Assembly (NCBI GenBank): GCA_030141605.1
Contig: JAQGDQ010000050.1
Coordinates: 135,971 to 199,970, forward strand
Length of the DNA stretch: 64,000 nt
From: Tubiluchus corallicola
Lineage: Eukaryota > Priapulida > Priapulimorpha > Priapulimorphida > Tubiluchidae
Direction: 5' to 3'
In this document: one piece after another, positions 12,001 to 24,200 of the stretch
Position numbering within the stretch: the stretch's first letter is position 1
Layout of the letters: each line of letters begins with the position of its first letter
Notes under the pieces: model-generated
Databases searched by the model: none
What the model was told of the DNA's origin: nothing
What the model saw: the letters and a program-made list of their open reading frames with translations, nothing else
Position numbers and translations under genes: made by a program

Positions 12001-14603
12001 ACCTTACGTACGTATTGTAGCCCAATTTTTGAAATCTTCATGTCCAAATGTAGTTACCAGTTTAATTCTACGTCAGTGTCAGTTTCATTTGCTTAATCAT
12101 AAAAGTTTTGGTATGTCACAGCACATGCTTTTTCCATTGTAACTGTTTCTGTCAAAAATCTCAAGATGCTCAAGGCCGACAAAGGACAAAAATTCTTAAA
12201 AGAGCAATCAAAACATGAGAAAACTGTAGAGAAAAAAACTTACACGGAAAGTGCAAGGTACAGCCAAAAGACGGCTTTTGGGTAATGGACCATTAACAAT
12301 GAAGCATATACATATTTCTTAACCAAAGTTTTTGCTAAAGATTCTGATAAAGCGCACAGCTTCGAAACTATGTTGAAATATTGTAAGCATTGTGGGCATT
12401 GGGCGCGTCCACACACAAGTTATTAAAGGATGGTGATGGTAACATTTTCTTTATCAAACATATTACCACACACGCGAAGGCTTTGTAAAATTTAATTACT
12501 ATCCCCGTCATAAGCAGGAATATTTAACAATCCAGTTTTATTTTTTGTACGCATAAACATACCACGGTTAGTTGGCAAGAGTCTATAACAATACCAAAGT
12601 AAACACCGAAAATTGTAAAATACCTATAATCCGCCACGCGTGGTTAATATCTAGGTAAATCTAGCTCTCTCATGTGTAAAATACATTGTGTTTCATACTA
12701 CAAGGCTAAAATTTAACAATGTATGCTATGAAAGTAGTACCATAACAAACCTTTTCAATTGACGTTTTCTCATTAACAATAAACTGCTTCCTGGTGCCAG
12801 CATAGAACAACTCCAGTGTGTTGCTGTACTCCAGTTTTACCATTCCGGGTTCTGTACCATGAGATAAACCAGTGTAGCGAACTATCCAACCTTTCTAAAC
12901 AATAGGAAAAGTCAAAGAGACGTCCGACACCCGGTCGTCTTTTTAAGATAGAGAGCGTCATTTTTAAAAGGAAAAGAGTCTGATTTCTTGATTGCAAAAT
13001 TGTCTAAAACCTACCTCTATACGTGACAACTTTCCCAGAATTCACATTTTGTTTACTATAGTTTTTAATTATAGTAATTTATTATGCAGGCCTATTCGCA
13101 ACAGAGGGGTAGGTTATATGTGTCATCTTTCTTTTCATCTGAGAAGTTGTGGACCCGATACTCGAACTTTTATAAGACACATGAAATTTTAAAATGACAC
13201 CTTTTATCTGCAAGGCCTTATTATGACCTTTTTTGGGCCACTAGGCTAATGAAATTATGGGGCCTTCCTAAGGCGGTACCACCCTCTAACTCGCCCGTTC
13301 CCGTCTTGAATATCTTTACTTGTGATATATTTTAGCGACATTTACATAGCTTGATGTAAACTCATTGCAACTTCTTTAAGTAAACTAGAATAGCTGTCTT
13401 TTATTTGTCAATAAAAATATTCTTTAAGAAACACCACTATTTTACTACTTATTGCTATCCAAATTAACACAAATTTCAACACAACCGTAGTGAAAAACAG
13501 ATTTTTTGTCAAATGTTTTAAAAACCCCATTGTTTGAGGGGACCAAGGCAGCAGCCTATACTAGCCTATTGGATAATCCGACTCTGCCTATCTGGAATTA
13601 AGGATAAAAGGGGATAATAGTAGCATGTGGAAGCAGGCATCCTGTGGTTAGCTGCTTACTTAACGTCGAATCTTACATTATACTGTACTGCGAAATTAAA
13701 ATCGGGTGTTCGTTTAGCTGAATTTCAAGATTCAAGGTGCGCTAAAACTTTAGCAGAATTTAGCCTCCAACTGCTCAATGTATTTAACGTTAACTTGAAA
13801 ATTTCGCATCCGGGATTCTCGGGACATTACAATGCTAGACACAACTAGAAGTTTTATTGGTGTATACTCGCCCTTCAGGTGTCTGTGCAATATTTGCGCA
13901 ACGGAATATCTGCACAAAGTGCTTATCATACTTAATAAGGGCAATTACTACATAAGAAAACAGTTCGCGTGGATCGATTGATCTACGATTCTAGCAACAC
14001 GACATGGACCCATCGCCAATAAAAGCGCACGGTTTGAACTGTACACCGACACCCTAGCCGCTTCAACGCCACGCAATTTGTATTGCAACGCGTAGGGGAA
14101 TACTTTAAGAAAAGTTCCTACTGGTACAGATAGTACTACAGATTACGGATTATTGCAATTAGTATTAATTAAGCATTCAGCAGTTTCATCAATGGTACGC
14201 ACGCTTTCCACATAGTGGTATAAATTATACGACCAGCGATAAAAGCTTCATATTTGTTTAAATTATAAAAGTGCACTAAAATGAAGTTATTCTTTACCTC
14301 AATTCTTATTACAATATTCATTGCAACGTACGTACTATGATAAATTGCCGATTCCTCAGAACCTAGAACTTTCTGCAGTTTAATAATTAATTACAATATC
14401 TGTAAACTTGCATGTCAATTAATTCACTATGCTAGACCTGTCTACAATCGTTTGAATCATTTGTTTAAGAAACAATCAACCTTGGTAATTTAGATTTTTT
14501 TTACATAGAAAGCAATCATTGTAACATGACGTACCTCAAAAACAGAAAGCTTCTTAATCATAAGATGGTCGACAATAAGCGTGGGTTCACAATACGTTTC
14601 CAT
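3038..14603 (-). CDS. DOK: DOK-family docking protein (PH + PTB adaptor), 9 exons
   Basis: Cytoplasmic, membrane-recruited adaptor phosphorylated by tyrosine kinases; family members bind RasGAP and other SH2 proteins. Coding exons in order: 14603-14535, 12894-12751, 9201-9070, 8171-8081, 7375-7234, 6915-6792, 6619-6477, 4900-4266, 3294-3038. All have AG/GT borders and compatible phases, giving 578 residues plus TGA. Residues about 16-113 form a PH domain (KGWIVRYTGL at the start, ESWYELI in the C-terminal helix). Residues about 146-246 form an IRS-type PTB domain (FKVTVSATDAS, LIWPFRFIRKYG, FSLEAGRKCSSGPGLFRF). The tail is Pro/Ser-rich with tyrosines at 291, 488 (YAVP, a RasGAP-type YxxP site), 530 (YENR, a Grb2-type YxN site), 545, 554 (YDEL) and 573 (YDSL). 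The ATG at 14603 is chosen because its exon ends in phase at GAG|gtacgt and supplies the first PH strand (MIKKLSVFE). Subtype (DOK1-3 or DOK4-6) not resolved. A 39-bp repeat lies in exon 8. Confidence 0.93.
3590..3652 (+). repeat. tRNA-like (SINE-type) fragment
   Basis: CCGGGATCAAATCCTGG reads as a T arm with a near-consensus pol III B box, preceded by CTTGCGACCTGACAC, which resembles an anticodon arm. The acceptor stem does not close, so this is a degraded tRNA-derived SINE piece and not a working tRNA. It lies in the last intron of the DOK-like gene, antisense to it. Confidence 0.3.
4660..4850 (-). repeat. 39-bp coding tandem repeat in DOK exon 8
   Basis: Unit starts at 4682, 4721, 4760 and 4799, with partial copies at both ends. 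Thirty-nine bases are 13 codons, so copy number can change without a frameshift. On the minus strand each unit encodes TSPLTSPYPPTVN, giving about five copies at residues 302-361. The SP and PP content suggests a disordered linker with proline-directed kinase or SH3 sites (inference). The three central copies are almost identical, so the expansion is recent. Confidence 0.95.
6004..6236. repeat. GT/TGG-rich and ATC-rich low-complexity tract
   Basis: Imperfect runs of ATC followed by GTGGTGTGG-type sequence in the DOK intron between exons 7 and 8. The His/Thr-rich open frame on the minus strand here is a product of the repeat. Confidence 0.8.
7456..7511. repeat. CAA-type microsatellite
   Basis: An interrupted (CAA)n run with CAACAACAACAA at its core, in the DOK intron upstream of exon 5. 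Confidence 0.85.
10174..11470 (-). pseudogene. decayed ORF cluster of unknown family in a DOK intron
   Basis: Several minus-strand open frames of 60-151 codons follow one another with frame shifts (for example one ending at 10174, and stretches at 10535-10735, 10629-10826 and about 10805-10975). One stretch reads LPKPLVLELLNYSGETVKN, another LSYELSPIPTLM. The density of minus-strand frames is unusual for an intron and suggests a degraded transposable-element protein, but I do not recognise the family. It lies wholly inside the intron between DOK exons 2 and 3. Confidence 0.25.
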
Positions 14604-16055
14604 AGTTTTTAGTGTGCACTTATCAAACCATTAGTCAGATCATTTTTATCTTAATACACAAATATTACACAAAATTTAATATTGCATCTTTGTCTACGGT
14701 TCACCGCTTTATACCACGAGACTGGTTATACTCAAAATTACGAAATTATGTGCATCAAAACAATAATTGTGACAATTTGCAGGTTCATCAACTCAACGGG
14801 TAGTTTTGTGTAATCTATGCACTATGTGCAGGAAAAATAAGTCGACATAAGATTGACAGGAAAACGTTGTACTTCCTGTGACACACGGCCTAACAGGATG
14901 TTATATTGTGAATAATATAGTATTTAGCTTGATGTTTACACATTAGACTTTGTCCCTTATAGGTAGTCTACTTTTGTGAAAATAATTATGATAAGCTGGC
15001 GGCAAACTATACCGGTTTGTAGCTATTAATATTATAAGTGTACAAGCTAGGTTCAAAAGGCAAAAGTTATTTTAGATCAATGTGTTAGTCTTTTTGTACT
15101 CGTGAGTACTAGATTTGATAAAACGATCAACTAAACACAGTTAGTGGGTTAAACCAGTACTTCATTGATTTATCTTGATGGTGATCTCATTCCCATGGTT
15201 CTCCATTACCATTTATCTTCAACAATTTGTTGGTGATATAATGCAAAACCCAGCAAACTCAAAACGCTATTAAACACAACAGGACTGCAGTTTTTTATAC
15301 AGCCATTGCAGATTCGATGTGACAATTTTTGTTATTAGTGTCCGGAAATGATTGTTCACTGTATAGAAGAAACCGAAACAATAAATAAAGCGACAAAGCC
15401 ATCAGAAAAACATCTAATTTTGGGTAAACAACACTTTTGTTAATACACGGTACAGCCGTTATTCTCATCTCTAAGGGCCATTAATGGACAGGGCTCGATT
15501 TATGTTAGGCTCTCAACAGGAATAGTGTCAACTCATTTATTCAAAATTCAAAAACTTCGTTGATTTTTAGATTTCTGGCTATAAGAGGTGAAGAGGATTT
15601 TTCTGCAGTTTTCTACAGTATCAGATTGTGCATAATTTTATTGCTCGTTTTTGTATCTCTTCAATTAACTCGTTGTTTTTCTTAAAGTGAGGACTCCAAA
15701 CTTGTCGCATTACGGCGCATATTCAACTATGCACGTATCTTAAGATGACAATCTTCCAGCCTGCACGTATGTTACCAGAATTATATGCTCGATATAAAAT
15801 GTAATCGTACCAACAGCAGAAAAACAAATTGAATAGCGACATACAAAGTTACAAGAGGTGGGTGCAAACTGCAAAAGAAATATCAAGAACATTGTGCATA
15901 TGAAACTTTTTAATTAGACTACGTGCCTTTCACGATAGGACGTAATGAATTACTCTACAGCCTCAGTTACAGCAATTGTATTCGCCTTGTACAATAGACC
16001 AAAATCCTGAAAATGTGCTTATATAAGGTTTTTTCCTTAAAGTGGGCAACTAACC
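14604..16055. other. upstream region of the DOK-like gene, no gene seen
   Basis: AT-rich sequence upstream of the DOK start codon. The promoter and any untranslated exon should lie here or further out, but no convincing TATA box, CpG island or other element was identified. Confidence 0.4.
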
Positions 16056-16059
16056 AGTC

Positions 16060-16235
16060 TTATCAATTTGACTATGCTGAATATGAAAAAAGCTGTTGCT
16101 GGCTTGAAAAATTAGTGGAAAGGAATTTGCAGGAAATTAACATGAAGAGGCGTTTACTACATCAATTCCAAGACCTACGGAATCCATTTTTGTTACTTTT
16201 ATTTCAAAAATGGCCGCCACACAAAATGAAATTAT
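16060..16235 (-). repeat. dispersed repeat copy A (related to 42866-43110)
   Basis: The reverse complement shares with 42866-43110, in the same order, GCGGCCATTTT, AATGGATTCC, a CTTGGAAT block and GCCAGCAACAG followed by ATTCAGCATAGTCA. On the plus strand this copy is open from 16013 to 16240 and reads DYAEYEKSCCWLEKL; the other copy reads DYAEFQKNCCWLAET on its minus strand. The family is therefore probably derived from a coding transposon. I cannot name it. Confidence 0.65.
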
Positions 16236-16528
16236 ATTAATCACACAATTATATTACCTGTTTTACCTAAAGATTTATTATAAAACAAAAACAAATTATT
16301 TTTATAAATTTGGCTTTCTGAATCTAAACATCAGGTGCTAGTTCACAAAAAAATGTAAAGTGACTTAAACAGTCAAATAAACAAAAGGCAAAATGACCAC
16401 CATGCTCAAAGCACATATAATCTATACTGGGTTTCCATGGTTGACTGCAATATCCTGGGACTGGATTTAATGTCTAAAATGCTGACCTTAGGCAATTCTA
16501 GCATTGGAACAAATCTTCAATTATAAGT

Positions 16529-16547
16529 CACCTGGTGACACCAGGTG
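16529..16547. repeat. 19-bp perfect palindrome
   Basis: CACCTGGTG-A-CACCAGGTG: two 9-bp arms around one base. It contains CACCTG and CAGGTG E-box-type hexamers. No further context was found. Confidence 0.6.
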
Positions 16548-16599
16548 TAAACAGGTTTCTAGAATAAATTTCTGTGTCTGAATAGTCAAAGTGTGTCGG

Positions 16600-16668
16600 T
16601 ATTGTAATAGTCAGTATATATATACCCAGTGAGCAGAAGGTCTTGGGTTCGAATACCGGTGAAGTTAG
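16600..16668 (+). repeat. tRNA-like (SINE-type) fragment
   Basis: GGTCTTGGGTTCGAATACCGG contains a nearly perfect B box (GGTTCGAATAC) at about 16646 in the position of a T arm. No matching A box or closed acceptor stem was seen upstream, so a degraded SINE head is more likely than a tRNA gene. Confidence 0.35.
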
Positions 16669-18060
16669 TATTGTTTTTGCACACTTATCTGATTGATGAA
16701 TTTTGAGCTATCATCCAATTCAGCAAAAATTTATACAGAGAGAAATTATGTCAATGTGGGAAAAGATTTCTCAAGCCTTACGTGACCACATTTTCAACAT
16801 TCCTTTAAACTAAGATTGGCACAAAATATCAGTAGCAATGGCTGCACACCTTAGGTTAATACACTGCTTAAATTAATAGTTGTGGTTAAAGAGTTTGTAC
16901 AGTCTTCAATTTTCTAAAAAAATCAAGTAGCAGAGGACAGCAAACACAGCAGTTTTCTCACGGGACACACATGATGATTGTCTGCTGTAACCTAACCAGT
17001 TAAGTAACCTGTAACACAACGCTTGAAAATTAACAAAACTCAATACATTCGGTTTAAAAAAAGCAAACATCGTACTTTTCTTCAATTTTCAATGTTATAA
17101 TTTCATATTCTGCCACATTAAATGGCACAGTATTAGTTACAAATAACAACATACATTCATTGCACACTCGCTCACATACTGACATCAGATAGTACAATGG
17201 GAGTCAACAAGAAAGCACTTCCTGGGATATACAACTTGGAAAAGTTAGGTTGCCTCAAGAAAAACAATTGGGCTAATTTATGTACAATGTGAAGGGTCAA
17301 CAAACAATGCACATTTCATTAATATAGTCAAAGTCATAGTTGAAAAATGAATGTTGCTAAATGAACGAACATCGGAATGCAAGACGATGTATCACACCAC
17401 TAGTTATTAAGCCCACACCTAGTAAGCTTATTTGCAGGTGTAAATAAAAACCTGCACTATTATTACATAATTACATTAAAAGTAGAATTTTAAAGGGAAA
17501 ATGTCAGTAAATTTAAAAAGTCATTAACACCAAGTACTCAGCAGTGACAAGCCAGAATTCAAGAACTCACCGGGAATCAATTGACAAAGCTATATTGTTT
17601 ATATAATAAATAGTTAGTTTAGTTGATAATACATGTACATCAAACATGCGACAAGACAAGTATCTGTGAGAAAAATAAGTATAACAAGCTTTAGACTGGT
17701 AAAGTTTTAGCTACTCCTATTAATGGCTATTTTGTTTTTTAAGCAGTGAAAGGGAATAAAATTGTCACTGACAATGCGAAATGGATTCCAAGGAATTCTA
17801 GGGATTGTTTTATGCTGTGGAAGACAGACCCTGTATTACATAAAGAAATTTTACTATGTCAGTATGAACTTTAACTGTATCGTGTGTACATAGATTTCCT
17901 CCAAGTTTGACAACTGCAAGACATAAAAAAGCACTGTATTTTAACCATTTCAAATATAAGAACTAATATAGCTTTAGCGAATTGTGTCACATAAATTTAC
18001 TTTGATTGAATGATAGCAAAATTATCCAAAGTATGAAAGAAGACCTGCAGAAGCTGAAAT
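16669..18060. other. intergenic, no gene seen
   Basis: AT-rich sequence downstream of both minus-strand neighbours. No coding stretch, RNA gene or clear repeat was recognised. The 3' UTR of PPP2R2 probably extends into its right-hand part. Confidence 0.4.
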
Positions 18061-18063
18061 AGA

Positions 18064-18436
18064 GGAGATACACAAGGTAATAACTACCGTAAACTTAAAA
18101 TATTAGAAACACAGCTTCATTTTATGCAAATTTTCACTGGAAAAAACAAATGTGCATTAAACACATACACATTTTGTGTATCTTCATAAGGTAAACAAAG
18201 GAAGATCATGTGAACAGCTTGACGACAATGACGAATTACACTTAGTGTATGTAGGAGATACACAAGGTAATAACTACCGTAAACTTAAAATATTAGAAAT
18301 ACAGCTTCATTTTATGCAAATTTTCACTGGAAAAAACAAATGTGCATTAAACACATACACATTTTGTGTATCTTCATAAGGTAAACAAAGGAAGATCATG
18401 TGAACAGCTTGACGACAATGACGAATTACACTTAGT
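18064..18436. repeat. 190-bp direct tandem duplication
   Basis: Copy 1 starts at 18064 and copy 2 at 18254, offset exactly 190 bp, and they run together until 18436. I found one difference (GAAACACAGC against GAAATACAGC). It lies just downstream of the PPP2R2 stop codon, probably in or next to its 3' UTR. Confidence 0.95.
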
Positions 18437-18766
18437 CCTGACACATACACTAAAAGAATAGTTTAAAGTATCTGTCTCTGGCGCCCAACTCCCGTCTGTG
18501 GATGTGATAACATCATTACACTGACACTTTTAACAAGACGATGAAAAGCAACCCAGTCTTAGAAACAATGCTGATCTGAGTGTCACTCTGCTTGCAATCG
18601 TTGCAGCAACAACATCTGTTCGCATTCTGTGCAAGATAATGCGGTGATATGATGTTGATAGCACTACCGCACAATTTAAATGTTGATTCTTGTATTCACA
18701 ATTTGACACTGAGTCGTACTGCTGCACCTTCATTTACAAAAATTACTAACTAGATTAATGCCGGGG

Positions 18767-21181
18767 CTATACTTTATCTTGAAACAGGTATAGATTATTA
18801 GTTGCTGCAACAGCTATAATGTTTTCTGATGGGTGCCATGCAGTGTGCAATATTTTCTTGTTAAAATCTAGACAGTCGACACTGATCTCATCTTTCTTAC
18901 GCTTGCCTCCAGTACACACCTGTCATAATAAACAGACAATTTTTATTGAATGATAATTCTTAGAAATACGCATACTATATTTGAATTTGGCAATTACCAC
19001 AATGTTATGTGTGGTTCACTGCATTTACTGTTTCACTATAAAGCATTCCTGGATGACAAAACCACATAAAATTTGCAAGTGAATATAAAAGAAAATGAAC
19101 AGAACTGATTGAAGAAAGTAAGGATCGGTTTTGCTGTAATATAAGGATTTATTTAAGGAAATAAGCTTTACTTAAAAACAATTTGTAGTTATTTGCTTTT
19201 CTTCTCATAAAACACAAGAGACTTGACATCATTTAAATTTGAAATACATATTACGTAAAATTATATACCTATTAGCAGCAATTCTACTCACTAGAAAAAA
19301 TTTTGAACAATTTTGGCACAAGGTATTGTAGATACAGAACATCTACATGAATGTGGCAGGTATTATTTCTATTTGAACTAAGATCAGCCTTAATTATAAA
19401 AGGCTAAGTGGTCTAGTGGTAATGGCAGTGGATCTGTACATCAAAGTCCCGACTTTTTACATAAAGTTTAGCTTAAAAAATAGTTTTAAATTAAGATTTA
19501 AAATTTTTTATTAATTATACAATAAATGATCTGAGCTACAAATTACATACAAAAAATAACGAGTTAGTAATAACTCTAACACGAAACTAGCTAGCACTTG
19601 GAAATTTTGTGTTGCTTGTGAGCTTTTAAGATTAATTAAGAGAAGCAGTGATCACAAGAAGATGCAGGTCTTGCGTTCATTTGGTTGGGCTTGTAATCCG
19701 AAAGCCGCAGTTCAAGACAAGGCGGCTCAGCCCCAATTTTTCCACATTTGTCTTTCAGACAAGTTTGGCTTCAACAATTATTCATTTATTACACTTATAA
19801 CTAATTACCTAGAAATCAGTGGTGTAGCATGGGTTTTGAGGACCACACAGAGCAGCCACTAATATAATTTTAAAAATTATTACTTTCTTGTGATTTTGAA
19901 TTTTTTTTGTTCTGATTCTTTTCCTAAACGGCTGAATTTTGAAGATGGCCCGTTTTGTGGTCACCCTGTCTCCAGCTGTAGTGCAATGTGATCTCTAGTA
20001 AGCACAATCATGTTCAGAAGCACATGAAGGACTTTAATCCAAAAGCCAAATTCGTTCCATGTTCAAACCACTCTTAATTTAGCAGGTGCCCATGAGGCTG
20101 CTGTTACTACAAATTCAGTTACATTTTTTGAAGCTGTGGAATGATGGCCTAGGTTCTTTTCCTTTTCCACTCACCAACGGGATGTGTTGATAAAAGCCAC
20201 TCAACCTGTCTAGGTGTTAAGAGAGTGACTGAAACAAGATTGAGTGCAAGAGAAGGTGCTGTGAAAAAATACTTTGTTAATGCAATCATTGATGTACTCA
20301 AGCGGCTTATGGGAATAGAGGAGAGCTTAGCAACAAGGTCAGAGGCCGATATGATTCTGAGTTCAATACAATCACATTCTTTTCTATGTTTTCTGAATTT
20401 CATGGGACAGTTCCCAAGGAAGTCAACGACACACAAGAGTATATGCAGACGTCAAACTTAAATATTCACCAAAATGAAATGCCCTTAAGGCATTCTTGGC
20501 TCATAACAAAGAAGGACTAATTGTGACGATCTCGGCATTGAGACAGAACATTGAGTTAGAAAGAAGAGAACGGCAGAGGAAGAATTAAAGGATAGTGGAC
20601 TGACCTTTGAAGTGGAAATGAAAAGAGATTCATAGGCTTCAAGATACTGTCACTCAAGAAATAAAAGAATGGTTTGACCAACTCCATCTTCCCAGCCAAA
20701 AGTATGATTTCCTCATCCCAACCAACCTAACTGAAGAAGAATTTGAATTGATTTTGAAGAGAAGGAAAACCTGAATATGGCAGAAGTAAAGATCAAGGGG
20801 AAGAGATTGAAGAATTTTCTTGAGTTCTCTAAAGAGAAAAATTGAAAAGAAGGGCCTCTAGAGTTCCTAAGGTTCATCATCAAATATAGTTTTTAAAATT
20901 CGGTGCCAAATTTGAGAATATTACTGAGAGTATTTTTGGCAAAAGCTGCCAGCAAGGTTAGCTGTGAGCAGAGTTTTTCTAAGTTGAAATTAATAAAGAA
21001 TTATTTTCGCTGAACTATGAGCAATCATAGACTCGTTAACTTAGCGATTCTTTCTAATGAATCACTTGAAGATGAAGAGTTCATAAAGGACTTAGCAATT
21101 CGAAAAGTCAGAAGGTTAAACACCTAGTTGTTCAGTGTTTTTCATATTTTCATTAAGAATAATTAACTTAACCCAATGTCA

Positions 21182-21235
<54 letters not shown>

Positions 21236-24200
21236 TGTAGCAGTCAAAGTTATGTTTAAGAAAGGGGCAGCCAATTTGGCTCCTGCACAGGGCGGCCAAA
21301 CCCGCTGCTACGCCACTGCTAGAAATTAAGATCCATTTTTTATCCTTATTTTTTTCTTGCAAGTGAATGTAAAACATTGATAATATTTACCTTTCGTGGT
21401 TTGAGCACGGCTTTGGGTTTAGTATTTTCACGTGAAGCTTCTAGTGTAATGTCACGTTTAGTGTTTCGATCAAAAATACGGAAAAAGTTGTTATATGAAC
21501 CTGTCATAACTTGGCTGCGAATATACGAAAAATAAAGTGACAAATCACGTAGTACAAAAACAACATACTTTAAAAAATAACGTAAAAGTTTGCCACTACT
21601 GTTTAACACAGGTGTCAAAAGTCTTGCTAGTTCGACTGTGTATAATAAAAACATACCAATTAAAAAACTCAAATTAAAAAAATAAAAATATCAACATTTT
21701 AACCCAAGATTAAATTTAATAATTGGAAAAGTTCAGACTATACAAATTTCAAACCACAAAACAAGTTTTCCACAATTATTAATATCAAGCTAACCACCAT
21801 TGCAGATTAGTTGATCTATGCAATTACCATGGAAACAAAAAGAACAACAAGGCTATTTCATGGGCAAATAAACAATGCTGTTTTCAGCATTTTGTTTGCA
21901 ATAATAAGTGACCATGCTTTGAAATCACTGTCATAATCTCTCTTCATCTAGAGATCAGGGTGTAATTATCAACAGACAAGATGACAATTCAAATAAAGTG
22001 ATTTCATTCAATTTCATTATCAGTTCACTAGTCACATTTAGCACAAGGAAATTCTTCTTTAGAAATTCTCCCAAAAACGAGATTTATTTTTGGATGGCTG
22101 AATTTACACGAAGCTTGAAAATTGAAATACATGAGCAAAAAATGAGCAACTTTTATACAATTTAAAATGATGAAAATTTGAGCAAGTAATTCAAAACATA
22201 ATTATTGCTTAATGTGCTACTAATACATAAATATAACATTAATCTTTAATTCTAAAGCAATTTTAACTTAATAAAAAAATTTAATTCACTAACCTATCAG
22301 TGCCATTCCAGCAGCATTCAAACTTATCAAATATGCAGTCATTTTCATATAGGGAACACAACTTACTACGCAAGTATTCATGCACCTGTGTATAAAAGAA
22401 AAAACAAACTATGAATTAAACGCCTTGCTGCTAACGACTGGTAGCAATTTCAACTTCTATTTCAACCTACAATAATTCAGTCTAACATCTGAGTCATTTA
22501 ATCATTTTCAGGAGTAAAATAGCAAGCATTTTCTCTTTCTGATTCTGATTCGAAGACCAAGTCTCACCTTCATTAAATGTGCGCTGTGAATTTCCACAGT
22601 AACAACTTAATTTTGTAAAACTAGATTTCTATACATATCACAAATAAATGCGATAAACATGTTTAATTGGCCAATCAACCTTACCTGTCACAGATGAAAT
22701 TGTTATTTGAACTGAATTAGTTGACAAATTTTTAATACCATTTCAACACGTACCTGCCAGAAGGTGATTATTAACTCTAATTATTTTTGATAAACTAAAC
22801 TATGCATTCTGCAATTTAATTTATTGTTGATAATGACGATGTGCACAAGGATTGCCACCATGATGTAAACCCTGTGTGCCATGGAGATCCAGTCTATGAC
22901 GTTTCAGTCGAAGATTATATTCATACATCAATTAAACACTGAGTACACAAAGAGCAGGAAAGATTTCAACTCACGTTTTAACTGCAGCAACTTTAGCTAG
23001 GCTCTTTCTGTACTGTAGAAAATGGTGCATTATAGCCAATGGCGTGCCTGAATTACTGTTATATCTAACCAGCAGTGCCAGGCACTCACCGAATTAATTA
23101 GCAAGTGAACAACTAAAAATTGTTCAAAATATTATACCATGTTCAGAAGACCCGTGAATAAAAGGCTTGCAGCAGCCACTTTTGGTCACTCTTTGTGGAA
23201 ATTGGAAGTGAAATTTCAGCGCGACAGTGATTAAGATAACGTACTATTAGATGGAAAAGTTCAAAAGAAAACAATTTTTGGATGAATAACAGTTTATAGG
23301 GGACAGAACAATATGGCACATATCACTACTCAGACGAGGAACTGCAACTAGATGCAGAAAAATATTATCTGCTTCTTCCATCTCTCAAAAACTCAAATGG
23401 AAAAAATATTACTGGTTATAGGTCGTGAATTGAGCAAAACTCTTCTGACTAGGAAGCCAATTAGAAAAAATATTCACAAGAAACTCGAAACTTGTTAAAT
23501 CACCTAGGCAAAGGCGGTCTCCCATTTTGTACTGCTCGTTGATGCATATTCAGACTACAGTGGTCAAGTTTCAGTGAATACGAATCACGCATTGCATATA
23601 CATGGAAACACTTCCACATGTTTAAATACAAACTGTTGCATATGCAGTATGCATCACACATTATATGTACATGGAGTTCTACCTTTATACTGCAAAATTA
23701 TATCTTGTTGTTTAGCTAATCAGAAGTTACAGTGGGCAAAACAGTCCTCCAAAAACCCGTAACAGAGGGTGATAAAAAGAATGAATTTTTCAATTCTAGA
23801 GTAACACTGTTCTGTTATATACACGACTGTTATTCTATTGTAAATATAAATGTATATATATATATATATACACGCACACACACACACATATGTATGTATA
23901 GTTAAATTCCATACCTGGTATGACTCTATTGGTTTTGATTCCATTTTGATATCCCAAACCTTCACTGAGAGATAATCTCTAGTGATCATGTAACGACCAC
24001 TGTTGCTAAACTTAACATCCGATATACTACTGATGATTTCCGAGAAGAAGCTGCGATTAGTGGGATCTTCTGGTTCCTCGAATACTACAAGAGATGCGAC
24101 AAAAATGCATGAAAAGTAGCAGAAAGTAATTACGATCAATGACAGCGATTCATTCACTGAAGAACATTTGAAAATTTTGTTAAACAATAGTAAAAGACTT

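Larger units (their letters stand above)
19817..21318 (+). mobile_element. hAT-superfamily DNA transposon with 8-bp TSD
   Basis: Left end CAGTGGTGTAGCATGGGTTT; the right end read inward on the minus strand is CAGTGGCGTAGCAGCGGGTT, so the two are imperfect terminal inverted repeats. The 8 bp on each side are identical: CTAGAAAT at 19809-19816 and at 21319-21326, the duplication length expected for hAT. The 1502-bp element holds a broken transposase on the same strand and a TA microsatellite. It is inserted in the last PPP2R2 intron, antisense to that gene. Autonomous hAT elements are usually longer, so this copy is internally deleted. Confidence 0.93.

Noticed and set aside
13101-13590. Possible hAT element between CAGAGGGG and CTCTG
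   Set aside because: The ends match poorly after five bases and the flanking 8-mers do not agree.
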